Part shown: one piece after another, positions 8,693 to 15,871 of the stretch | Position numbering within the stretch: the stretch's first letter is position 1 | Layout: every line of letters starts with the position of its first letter | NCBI GenBank assembly: GCA_001898965.1 | Contig: MKVW01000009.1 | Location: 656,853 to 720,852, forward strand | DNA: 64,000 nt | Source: Rhizobiales bacterium 62-17 | Lineage (GTDB): Bacteria > Pseudomonadota > Alphaproteobacteria > Rhizobiales > Beijerinckiaceae | Direction: 5' to 3' | Program-made: the position numbers and the translations under genes | Notes under the pieces: model-generated | What the model was told of the DNA's origin: nothing | The model's input: only the letters and a program-made list of their open reading frames with translations | Databases searched by the model: none

Positions 8693-9547
8693 TCAGCCCA
8701 TCACGATGCCGCCTTGTCCAGTCGCGGGGATGGGCTCGGAAGGAAGAAACCAGGGCTTGTCGCTGATGCCGTGGTGGATCGAAAACATATAGAAGACGGG
8801 CAGGTGCTCGGGGAAAATGTCGCGCATTTCGCTGCCGTTGAAGCTGACGAAAATGGCGCGCGGATAGATCAGCTCGACCACTTTCCGCTCGATCATATTG
8901 GCCCGGTAATAGCGGGTGGCGCCGTCCTCGACCGTGCCTTCGCCACGGAACCATTTGGCGGCGCAGTCGCGCAAGGTGGTCATCAGATAGCTTGGCACTT
9001 GGGCTTGCGCCGCATCGGCTTGCAGCGGCAGGTCGATCTTGTCGATCAGGGCGCTGAGCAGCTCGGTCTTGAAACCCTTCGTCGCCGCATGGGCGGTCAG
9101 TTCCGCGTAATAGGAATAGATAGCTTCGCGCTTGTGGCCGTTGAGCGCCGCATGGGTATCGGTGAAGATCAAGGTGACATCGACGCCGGTCGGATAGAGC
9201 TGGCGGATGCGCTCCATCATCGCGTTGATATAATCGAGGCATTGCAGTTCCGGCGCGCCGAAGAACGGGCGCGGGCCTTTGCCCCAATAGAAGACGAAGG
9301 GCACCGGCGCATTGGCCTTCAATGCATCGTCGATGATGTTGAGCATGAGATCCGGATTGTCCGGCTTCTCGCGTTTGAAAGCGCGCGTGTTGAACGCTTT
9401 CAGCACGAGCTCGGCCGTGATCTTGCGCGGAAAGAAACGGTTGTTGCGAACCGGCGCTACAGGACGCTGCGGCTGCGGATTGGTTACGCCCCGATCGGCA
9501 ATGTCTGGTGCGGATTCAGGTGCTGATAGCGGTGTTTCATACGACAT
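8693..9547 (-). CDS. PvcA/Dit1-like (isocyanide synthase-like) protein, tentative
   Basis: This 284-residue soluble protein has no name that I recognise with certainty. Its middle part resembles the Dit1/PvcA isocyanide synthase layout: PFVFYWGKGPRPFFGAPELQ corresponds to the PFV-x-K-x-PxR-PDLGE region, GVDVTLIFTDTHAALNGH to the GA-x-LTL-SDG segment, and the C-terminus ends with PWFLP where PvcA has PWH. PvcA enzymes turn an amino acid amine into an isocyanide. The likeness is by eye and distant; a different activity on the same fold is quite possible. It is the first gene of a tight operon with pxpB/pxpC-like genes and an EamA permease. No good ribosome site precedes the ATG. Confidence 0.42.
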   Translation of the reverse strand: MSYETPLSAPESAPDIADRGVTNPQPQRPVAPVRNNRFFPRKITAELVLKAFNTRAFKREKPDNPDLMLNIIDDALKANAPVPFVFYWGKGPRPFFGAPELQCLDYINAMMERIRQLYPTGVDVTLIFTDTHAALNGHKREAIYSYYAELTAHAATKGFKTELLSALIDKIDLPLQADAAQAQVPSYLMTTLRDCAAKWFRGEGTVEDGATRYYRANMIERKVVELIYPRAIFVSFNGSEMRDIFPEHLPVFYMFSIHHGISDKPWFLPSEPIPATGQGGIVMG

Positions 9548-9592
9548 AGCGCGACTACGACCCCACAGACGAACGCCTTTGTTAACACTACA

Positions 9593-9602
9593 TTAACGTT
9601 AA
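9593..9602. promoter_or_regulatory. TTAACGTTAA palindrome upstream of the PvcA-like operon
   Basis: A perfect 10-base palindrome lies 46-55 bases before the first start codon of the operon, with another GTTAAC 7 bases away at 9581-9586. The position suits an operator, but no regulator gene adjoins it. Confidence 0.3.
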
Positions 9603-9688
9603 CGAAAGAGAAGCGTCAACGGCAGGTCATGCTAAAGGTAGGAAAAATAAGAAAAAACCGGCAGTCGTGTCGACGAAGTCAGAAAGAG

Positions 9689-9765
9689 TGGAGCTGGGTG
9701 AAGGGACTTGAACCTATCATCTCACCAGAAACGACCGGTGGCTTTACCAGTTAAGCTAACCCAGC
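9689..9765 (-). tRNA. Degenerate tRNA-like gene (probable tRNA pseudogene, Thr-like)
   Basis: Read on the minus strand, the 77 bases have a perfect 7-bp acceptor stem (GCTGGGT with ACCCAGC), a normal D-arm (GCTTAACTGGTAAAGC), GGTTCAAGTCCC in the T region and an encoded TCCA end. The anticodon arm is abnormal: CACCGG pairs with CTGGTG, leaving a 6-base loop TCGTTT, and the T-stem has mismatches or an extra base. If TCGT is read as U33 plus anticodon CGT it would be tRNA-Thr. The damage suggests a decayed copy, perhaps an old integration site. A covariance-model score would settle this. Confidence 0.55.
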
Positions 9766-10111
9766 AAACTCTATCGACACTGACCAAATTCTTGGACCAA
9801 AAGATTCTGCCGTTGGAGAGCCTTGGACCGAGAGACTTGTCGTACACGAACAAGGGTCTCTGCACTGAAGCTCCAGGTTGTAAAAGTCAATCGCTGCACA
9901 TCCCTTACGCACCGACTTCTGCACAGATGAGTGGCAGCGAAATATTTCCGTCGCACATCCTCTGAACATGTCCGGTGGAAGTCGTACGCGCGTCATGTTG
10001 CATCGCCCGCGCCGTGGCTGACCGTCTCCCCTTTGTTGCCGCGGTGGTGAACGCCCGGGTGTTCGTCTGCCTCAACGCGGCAAACGTGAATCGGTTCGCA
10101 TGGCGGTACCG

Positions 10112-10142
10112 TTGACAGTAAAACTACACTGACTAGTATTCT
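10112..10142 (+). promoter_or_regulatory. Promoter and operator of the MFS gene
   Basis: TTGACA at 10112-10117 is followed after 17 to 19 bases by AGTATT or TATTCT as the -10 element. Overlapping it at 10125-10140 is TACACTGACTAGTATT, an imperfect form of the perfect palindrome TACACTATATAGTGTA found before the hydrolase gene at 13253-13268. ACACT, a 4-base spacer and AGTRT are kept in both. A repressor here would block polymerase (inference). Confidence 0.55.
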
Positions 10143-10150
10143 TTTGAGGG

Positions 10151-10174
10151 AGCCAATGCGGAGGGGCATTGGCT
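10151..10174 (+). promoter_or_regulatory. Leader hairpin before the MFS gene
   Basis: AGCCAATGC and GCATTGGCT form a perfect 9-bp stem with the loop GGAGGG. The true ribosome site (GAGGGAGGGAGAG) follows directly, 14 bases before ATG 10188. The loop is itself Shine-Dalgarno-like. Confidence 0.5.
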
Positions 10175-10187
10175 GAGGGAGGGAGAG

Positions 10188-11420
10188 ATGACTCAGATTC
10201 CGCAGTCAATGACGGCGCATGCCGTCAAAACCAGCAGCGGCAATGCCGGTTGGTCCACAACGTTAGCATCGACATTCGGCCTGTCCTTCGGCGCCAGTTC
10301 GCTGACGGTTCTCGCCTTCGCCGCTTTCATGGCGCCGCTCCAGCAGGAGTTCGGTTGGCGCATTCCCGATATCGCCATCGGCGCGTCGATCATTTCGATC
10401 ATGATCATGATCCTGTCGCCGATCCAGGGCGCGCTGGTCGACAAATACGGCAGTCGCCCATTGCTGTTGATCAGCATACCGATCTTCGCAGCCTCGCTCG
10501 CCGCGATGTATTTCCTGCCTAACAATCTCTACGTCTTTTATGCCGCCTGGGTGGTGATTTCGCTCTGCGGGCTCGGCTGTTGGCCGATCGCCTATCTGCG
10601 TGCCACCGCCGGCTGGTTCGACAGGAATCTTGGCTTGGCGCTGGGTGTCGCCAATGCCGGCATCGGTGTCGGCGCGGCCCTGACGCCCTTGATCGTCGGC
10701 GCGCTGATCAGCGCCTATGGCTGGCGCGAGGCCTTCGTCGGGCTCGGCATTCTCGCTCTGCTGGTCTGGCCGGTGGTCTATTTCTTTCTGGCGGAACCGG
10801 CCCGTGACGGTGCGGTGGCGATCGGCGAGGGACAGGACTTCTGGGAGGCTGCCAAGACGCGGCCCTTCCTGGTCGCGCTCGGGGCCTTCTTCCTGCTCGG
10901 CATCTTCAGCGGCACGATGATCGTCCACCAGGTCCGCATCTTCATCGATGCCGGCATTTCACCGGCCACCGCGACGGCCATTCCCTCGGCCTTCGGCATC
11001 GCCTTGATCGCCGCGCGCCTCGGCACCGGATGGCTGCTCGATCACGTCAGGGCGTCAATCGTCATGGCGATCTTCCTCACCGGCGGCCTGATCACCGCTC
11101 TGCTCTATGCGCAGGGACCCAGCCTCACGATGGCGATCATCGGCACGGTGCTGGCTGGCCTGATCGTCGGCGCGGAATTCGACGTGCTGAGCTACATCAT
11201 TCCGCGCTACCACGGCCGTAAATCGCTCGGCAAAATCTATGGCGCCATCTTCGCCGTGTTCCAGTTCTCCAGCGCCTCGGCGATCTATATCGCCGGCGCG
11301 AGCCGCCAGGCGACCGGCAGCTATTCGCTGATGATGAATGTCATCGCCGGAATCTGCCTCATCTGCATCGTTCTGTTCTCGATGATGGGGCCGTATCGCT
11401 ATCAGCGCGGCAAGCATTGA
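10188..11420 (+). CDS. Major facilitator superfamily transporter
   Basis: A 410-residue protein with about 12 membrane segments and the MFS motif A loop between helices 2 and 3 (GALVDKYGSRPLLL). The early region LSFGASSLTVLAFAAFMAPLQQEFGW is typical of monocarboxylate/oxalate-formate type transporters, so a small organic acid is a reasonable substrate, though this is inference. The ribosome site GGGAGGGAGAG is strong. It has its own promoter with an operator shared with the convergent hydrolase gene, which suggests import of a compound processed by that hydrolase. A shared two-way terminator separates the two genes. Confidence 0.9.
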   Translation: MTQIPQSMTAHAVKTSSGNAGWSTTLASTFGLSFGASSLTVLAFAAFMAPLQQEFGWRIPDIAIGASIISIMIMILSPIQGALVDKYGSRPLLLISIPIFAASLAAMYFLPNNLYVFYAAWVVISLCGLGCWPIAYLRATAGWFDRNLGLALGVANAGIGVGAALTPLIVGALISAYGWREAFVGLGILALLVWPVVYFFLAEPARDGAVAIGEGQDFWEAAKTRPFLVALGAFFLLGIFSGTMIVHQVRIFIDAGISPATATAIPSAFGIALIAARLGTGWLLDHVRASIVMAIFLTGGLITALLYAQGPSLTMAIIGTVLAGLIVGAEFDVLSYIIPRYHGRKSLGKIYGAIFAVFQFSSASAIYIAGASRQATGSYSLMMNVIAGICLICIVLFSMMGPYRYQRGKH

Positions 11421-11426
11421 AGCTCA

Positions 11427-11581
11427 TTCGCTGCGCTCGCAACACCGTCATTGCGAGCGCAGCGAAGCAAACCAGGGGCCGCAGGTATAGGCGTGGATGT
11501 AATGGGCTGCGCCTCAGGCATTTGTTGAGATTATACCGCTCGCCCTGGATTGCTTCGTCGCTGCGCTCCTCGCAATGACGT
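11427..11581. repeat. REP-like inverted repeat cluster
   Basis: TTCGCTGCGCTCGCAA (11427-11442) and its exact reverse complement (11451-11466) make a 16-bp hairpin with an 8-base loop. A third related unit (TTGCTTCGTCGCTGCGCTCC and on) lies at about 11550-11580. Units of the type 'TTCGCTGCGCTCGCAATGACG' are dispersed palindromic repeats seen in many Hyphomicrobiales genomes. Confidence 0.75.
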
Positions 11582-11590
11582 AAAAAATAA

Positions 11591-11616
11591 AGGTCGGCAC
11601 CTGGTGCCGGCCTTTT
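11591..11616. terminator. Bidirectional terminator between the MFS and CocE genes
   Basis: AGGTCGGCACC and GGTGCCGGCCT pair around a short loop. A T5 run follows on the plus strand, and an A-rich stretch on the left gives a T run on the minus strand. It can end both convergent transcripts. Confidence 0.82.
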
Positions 11617-11634
11617 TGTTTCAATTTCGATTGT

Positions 11635-13224
11635 CTATTCCAAAACCGACAGCAGCAACCGTGTCGGATGTTCTGGTGAATGGTGGATCGTGTCGCGGCC
11701 AACACGGTCCGGCGTATAGGCATGGGAGAAGATCGGATCGGTGAGCAGGGAATCGCCATTGGCGATTTCAAGCCGCAGCCGCGTTCCAGCCTTCGCCAGA
11801 TAGCCCGCATGCATCAGCGGCACGCGGCATTCGATGATCTCGTTGGGCGGCACCGGCACTTCCCGGCTGTGATCGAGCGCCGGCGCGCGCGGCCGGCTGC
11901 GTTCCTTGACAAGCTGGCGATGCGAGGCGCGCAGCCAGCCTTTGGTGATGACATTGGCGCGGCCGCCATCCGGCGCATCGCTCAAGCGCACGATCAGATC
12001 GGCATCCTTGGCGGTCGACGACAGATGCACCACCAGTTCGCAGGGGCCGGCGATCTCGATGTCGCGCTCCAATGGGGCCGAGGTGAACGTCAGAATCTCG
12101 CGCAAGGGATCGGGTCCCTTGGCGTCGAGGGTGGCGACACCGATCGCCCAATTGGCGCGCGGATAATCATAGCCCGTCTCGCCGTTCTGCGCCGGCGGTG
12201 TCGGATCAAGACTGCCGTCGTTGAGCGATTCCACCGTGCCGCTGCGTTGGTCGCCGAGATAGAACACGCGTTCGCTGACATCGCTCGGCGGCCACGCGGT
12301 CGAGGCCCGCAACGTGCCCTGGCCACGCACGAAGGTTTCAACCGCCGGCTTGTTCTCGAAACCGTTCTCGATGCCTTTCAGATAGCGATCGTAGAAGGGC
12401 AGCAGCACGCGCTCGTGAAAGGCCGGCGTTTCAAACTCGGCGCAGGCCTCGAAGGCATTGGGCGCGCCGGTGATCATCAGCCATTTCGGCCCCTTCACCA
12501 GATCCCAACCGGCGATATTGCCGCCGAGATGCAGATCCATCTTGGCCCACACGCCGATGGAATAAACCGGAATGGTGACGTCAGGGAGTTTCGAATAAAG
12601 CTCGCGCTCCTTCCAGAAGTCGTCATAGGTCTGATGCAGGCCGATCTGATAGGACAGATCGAAGGGGATATGGCGGCTCTCGCCTTGCGCCGGATTACGA
12701 TTGATCGGGCGCACCGTATTGTTCCACCACAGCGACATGAATTCGCTGGGAATGCCGCCCGTATAGGCCCAGCCGTTATAGAGATCGATATGCCCGTCAT
12801 AGGGCGCGATACAGGTGAGATGCGGCGGCTTCTCCGCCGCCATGAACCATTGCGACGTGCCGTAGTAGGATTCGCCGATGCCGCCGACCTTGCCGCTGCT
12901 CCACGGCTGGGCGGCGATCCATTCGATCACTTCATAGAGGTCGCGCCGTTCGCGCGCATTGAAGAAGCCATAGTCGCCGCCGGAACGGCCGGAGCCGCGC
13001 ACGTCGAGCCGTACATAGGCATAGCCCTGTTCGAGATACCAATGGATCGGCCCGGTCTCACGCCACAGGAAGCGCTTGGTATCGGGCAAATCGTCATTGT
13101 CGAAGCGATAGGGCGAAACGCCGAACAGCGTTGGAAACGGTCCGGCGCCTGCAGGCAAATGCAGGCGGACGGCCAGCTTCACGCCGTCGCTCATTTCGAC
13201 AAAAAGATCACGCTGAACAGTCAT
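11635..13224 (-). CDS. CocE/NonD-family alpha/beta hydrolase (peptidase S15 family)
   Basis: The 529-residue protein has the S15/CocE layout: an alpha/beta-hydrolase half with nucleophile Ser119 in GIGESYYG, and a C-terminal jelly-roll domain (LTFTSAPLERDIEIAGPCELVVHLS). Such enzymes cleave acyl esters or X-Pro amides. The acid is probably in WAKMDLHLGG. The usual Gly-Pro-Trp-x-His segment carrying the catalytic histidine reads GAPNAFEAC here, so the histidine is missing or displaced. The gene starts 29 bases after a perfect 16-base palindrome shared with the MFS gene. Confidence 0.87.
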   Translation of the reverse strand: MTVQRDLFVEMSDGVKLAVRLHLPAGAGPFPTLFGVSPYRFDNDDLPDTKRFLWRETGPIHWYLEQGYAYVRLDVRGSGRSGGDYGFFNARERRDLYEVIEWIAAQPWSSGKVGGIGESYYGTSQWFMAAEKPPHLTCIAPYDGHIDLYNGWAYTGGIPSEFMSLWWNNTVRPINRNPAQGESRHIPFDLSYQIGLHQTYDDFWKERELYSKLPDVTIPVYSIGVWAKMDLHLGGNIAGWDLVKGPKWLMITGAPNAFEACAEFETPAFHERVLLPFYDRYLKGIENGFENKPAVETFVRGQGTLRASTAWPPSDVSERVFYLGDQRSGTVESLNDGSLDPTPPAQNGETGYDYPRANWAIGVATLDAKGPDPLREILTFTSAPLERDIEIAGPCELVVHLSSTAKDADLIVRLSDAPDGGRANVITKGWLRASHRQLVKERSRPRAPALDHSREVPVPPNEIIECRVPLMHAGYLAKAGTRLRLEIANGDSLLTDPIFSHAYTPDRVGRDTIHHSPEHPTRLLLSVLE

Positions 13225-13252
13225 TGCGCTCCCTCCCAGGACTGATCAAAAG

Positions 13253-13268
13253 TACACTATATAGTGTA
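13253..13268. promoter_or_regulatory. Perfect palindromic operator upstream of the CocE-type gene
   Basis: TACACTATATAGTGTA is a perfect 16-base palindrome. A similar element occurs at 10125-10140 in the MFS promoter. GntR- or MarR-family repressors use sites of this size; none is encoded next to it. Confidence 0.6.
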
Positions 13269-13304
13269 ACTAATGTCAATCGAGGAGGCGGCGCTTTTGC
13301 AAGG

Positions 13305-14066
13305 TCAGCCGACGGTGAACCAGGCACGCATCAACAGCGCGCTGCCGGAGACGAGCAGCAGGCAATAGATCGCGCGCAGGAATTGCTCGCGCGACATCGA
13401 CACGGTGATGCGATGGCCGAGCCAGGTGCCCAGAAACATCGCTGGCAGACAGGCGATGGCCAAGGTCAATGTATGCAGATCGGCATAGATACCGGCGATG
13501 GCGAAGATGACGACGCGGGTGAAGGAGCTGAAGCTGATCAGTGCCGCCTGGGTGGCGCGGATCGCATCGCGGTCGAACAGGCGACGGGTCAGATACATCG
13601 CATAGACGAAGCCGCCGCTGCCGAACATGCCGCTGAAAATGCCGCCGAAAAAGCCAAAGGGCACGATCCACTTGCGGCTGATCTCGCCTTGCCGTGGGGG
13701 GATGAACAAAGAATAGAGCGCATAGCCGATGACGAAGACGCCGAGCGCATACATCATCGGTTTGGCCGGGATGACGAGTAGCGCTTTGATGCCGACGAGG
13801 CTGCCGCAGACCATCAGCGGGATCAGCCATTTCATTTCGTCGAAAGCGACCTTGCGGCCGAGCTTCAAGCCGTTGATGACGGCGGCAGCGCAATCGACCA
13901 GAGCCAGCACCGGCACGATGGTCGCCACGGGCATCACTTGCGCCAGGGCCGGGGCCGAGATGAAGACGGCGCCAAAGCCGGCCATGGCGAAAATCGTATA
14001 GGCGGCGGTGACGGCTGGGAAAGCCAGGAGCAGCAGCCAGATCGAGGGCAGAGAGCCGAAATCCAT
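13305..14066 (-). CDS. TauE/SafE-family (TSUP) membrane transporter
   Basis: ATG 14066 (MDFGSLPSIWLLLLAFP), behind a GGGGGTAA site, gives 253 residues, the usual size for this family of 7-9 TM proteins; an upstream extension of the frame is polar and unlike the family. Two repeated halves are visible, each with a glycine-rich phenylalanine segment: IFAMAGFGAVFISAPALAQV and GGIFSGMFGSGGFVYAMYLT. Members move sulfite, sulfoacetate and other organic anions out of the cell. It follows the CocE operator region and precedes the FAA-hydrolase gene; substrate unknown. Confidence 0.86.
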   Translation of the reverse strand: MDFGSLPSIWLLLLAFPAVTAAYTIFAMAGFGAVFISAPALAQVMPVATIVPVLALVDCAAAVINGLKLGRKVAFDEMKWLIPLMVCGSLVGIKALLVIPAKPMMYALGVFVIGYALYSLFIPPRQGEISRKWIVPFGFFGGIFSGMFGSGGFVYAMYLTRRLFDRDAIRATQAALISFSSFTRVVIFAIAGIYADLHTLTLAIACLPAMFLGTWLGHRITVSMSREQFLRAIYCLLLVSGSALLMRAWFTVG

Positions 14067-14193
14067 GTCATTACCCCCGAACGCGGTCCGATTCGGACGC
14101 GCGGCCCACAAAAACCATATCGGGCGACGGGGCAAGAGCGGCCAAGCGGAAGAGGGGTGGCGCATGGCCGCCCCTCCCTTGGCGCAAGGCTAA

Positions 14194-15132
14194 TCAGGCA
14201 ATGGTATTGCGCAGCACGCCGACGTTCTGCACTTCGACCTCGATGACATCGCCCGATTTCATGAACAGTTGCGGGTTGCGACCATAGCCGACGCCGCTCG
14301 GTGAGCCCGTGGTGATCACGTCACCCGGCCGCAAGATCAGGAAGCGTGAGTAATACGAGATGATCTGCGCCACGTTGAAAACCAGGTCCGACGTATTGGT
14401 CGATTGGACGACCTGGCCGTTCAGCCGTGTCACCAGATTGAGATTGTGCGGATCGGGAATTTCATCGGCGGTGACGATCACCGGCCCCATCGGGCAGAAG
14501 GTCGGAAACAGCTTGCCGAGAATATTATGTTCCCAGGCGACGATCGTATTGATCATGCCCTGGGCTTTGAGCGCCGGCGCCACCCAGTCGCGTGCCGACA
14601 CGTCGTTGACGATCGTATAGCCGCCGACATATTTCAGCGCCTCGTCCTCGCTGACGTCATGGCAGGTGGTGCCGATCACCACGCTGAACTCGCCTTCCCA
14701 ATCGAGCATGTCGGGATTGCTCTTGGGCGGGATGATCTTGTCGCCCGAGCCGATGATGCTGGCGACGCTCTTGTAGAAACACATCGGCGTTTCCGGCGCC
14801 GGTGTGTTCATCTCCTTGAGATGTTCGTGATAATTGGCGCCGATCGACAGCACCATGCCGGGATTGGGCAGCGGCGCGGCGAGTTTGGCGCCGGCATAGG
14901 GCTTCAACACGCCGGCCGAGCGCAATTGCGCTGCCTTCGGTCCGACCGACCGCAGCAGATTGCTGACCAGAGTGTGGCCCTCGCTGCCGAGCTGGAAGAT
15001 TTCCAACAGGCTTTGTGGCGCCGCAACATCGGGCGCGAGCAAGGTCTGTGCCGCAGCGATATCGAGAATTTCGTCGTCGATGAGAACGGCGGGGCGAAGA
15101 CCGTGACTCGTCTTGACGGTGGCGTAGCGCAT
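14194..15132 (-). CDS. Fumarylacetoacetate hydrolase-family protein
   Basis: This 312-residue enzyme belongs to the FAH superfamily, which cleaves C-C bonds or decarboxylates oxo-acids from aromatic catabolism. The metal ligands are visible as E146 and E148 in DWEGEFSVVIG and D177 in VNDVSARDW. H102 and H104 in NYHEHLKE and the C-terminal GSPSGVGYG complete the active site. It diverges from a VOC-family gene across a 182-base promoter region. Acylpyruvase, oxaloacetate decarboxylase and homoprotocatechuate-pathway enzymes share this fold, so the exact reaction is open. Confidence 0.9.
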   Translation of the reverse strand: MRYATVKTSHGLRPAVLIDDEILDIAAAQTLLAPDVAAPQSLLEIFQLGSEGHTLVSNLLRSVGPKAAQLRSAGVLKPYAGAKLAAPLPNPGMVLSIGANYHEHLKEMNTPAPETPMCFYKSVASIIGSGDKIIPPKSNPDMLDWEGEFSVVIGTTCHDVSEDEALKYVGGYTIVNDVSARDWVAPALKAQGMINTIVAWEHNILGKLFPTFCPMGPVIVTADEIPDPHNLNLVTRLNGQVVQSTNTSDLVFNVAQIISYYSRFLILRPGDVITTGSPSGVGYGRNPQLFMKSGDVIEVEVQNVGVLRNTIA

Positions 15133-15231
15133 AATTGCCCTCCCTGGTGTAGAATGCTACTCTGCCAATGGCCGAGAATGCCTGCAACTGCTTTTACGTG
15201 CTATACGACAAAGAGCAGGGAACAAGGCTGG

Positions 15232-15276
15232 GGCAGGGAAGACTTAGGCAAGGAACACTTGGGCAAACAAGCCCAG
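15232..15276 (+). repeat. Three tandem 15-base repeats in the VOC gene leader
   Basis: The units are GGCAGGGAAGACTTA, GGCAAGGAACACTTG and GGCAAACAAGCCCAG, directly adjacent, ending 38 bases before ATG 15315. The first two agree at 12 of 15 positions; the third is weaker. Confidence 0.5.
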
Positions 15277-15314
15277 GTAGCAAGCCAAGGTGATCAACGA
15301 GGAGGGAGAACACC

Positions 15315-15860
15315 ATGAGCATTACGCGCGAGATGATTGTTGACGGCATCGTCGAGCCGGGCGAGGAGCGCAAGTCGATCATCAAACCCTATGTCATGTC
15401 GCACGGCACGATGGAATGCCGGAACATGAAGGACAGCCGCAAGTTTTATGAGGAATTTCTCGGCCTGGAATGTGTGCGCCACGCTTTGCCGGCCATGGTC
15501 GTGCGCTGCGGCCTGAAATTCCATATCGTCTGCGTCGAAGTCGGCGACAACGTACATCCGCTGAACGTGCTCAACCACTGGGGCATCGATGTCGAGAGCC
15601 GTGAAAAGGTCGACGAAGCCTATCAGAACGCGCTGAAATACCAGGAAGCCTACAAGATCAAGCAGGTGATGAAGCCGAACCTGCAGCACGGCGTCTATTC
15701 ATTCTATCTGGAAGATCTCGATCACAATTGGTGGGAAGTGCAGAGCATCGACGGCTTCCAGCACGACGACATGTTCGATTTCGGCGATCGCTTCACCGAC
15801 AACGATGCGGCCGATGTCGGCGCGCTCGACGAATTGAAGGTGAAGAACAGCGCCCACTGA
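15315..15860 (+). CDS. VOC-family (glyoxalase/extradiol dioxygenase fold) protein
   Basis: A 181-residue protein with a GAGGGAG ribosome site. It shows the vicinal-oxygen-chelate fold: the repeat starts at MSHGTMECRNMKDSRKFYEEFLGLE, and a metal triad can be read as H30, H88 (NHWGIDV) and E141 (NWWEVQSIDG). The layout resembles ring-cleavage dioxygenases and glyoxalases. It is divergent from the FAA hydrolase gene; together they could make a ring-opening and hydrolysis pair (inference). No other gene follows on this strand; the next gene is convergent. Confidence 0.82.
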   Translation: MSITREMIVDGIVEPGEERKSIIKPYVMSHGTMECRNMKDSRKFYEEFLGLECVRHALPAMVVRCGLKFHIVCVEVGDNVHPLNVLNHWGIDVESREKVDEAYQNALKYQEAYKIKQVMKPNLQHGVYSFYLEDLDHNWWEVQSIDGFQHDDMFDFGDRFTDNDAADVGALDELKVKNSAH

Positions 15861-15871
15861 CGGGCGCTTTT

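Larger units (their letters stand above)
9766..10187. other. Gene-free, lower-GC interval between the tRNA-like gene and the MFS gene
   Basis: No convincing coding region is seen on either strand; short open frames here lack ribosome sites and codon character. The first 200 bases are visibly less GC-rich than the flanks and carry two similar CTTGGACC stretches near 9793 and 9820. The last 80 bases hold the promoter, operator-like palindrome and hairpin of the MFS gene. Confidence 0.5.

Noticed and set aside
7962..9287. A 441-residue PvcA-like/PxpB fusion
   Set aside because: The first 200 codons are out-of-frame coding sequence of the upstream gene; PxpB similarity begins only at ATG 8669.
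15145..15165. GTGTAG-N4-CTACTC upstream of the FAA hydrolase as a further copy of the TACACT operator
   Set aside because: The half-site order and register differ from TACACT-N4-AGTGTA, so I do not count it as the same site.
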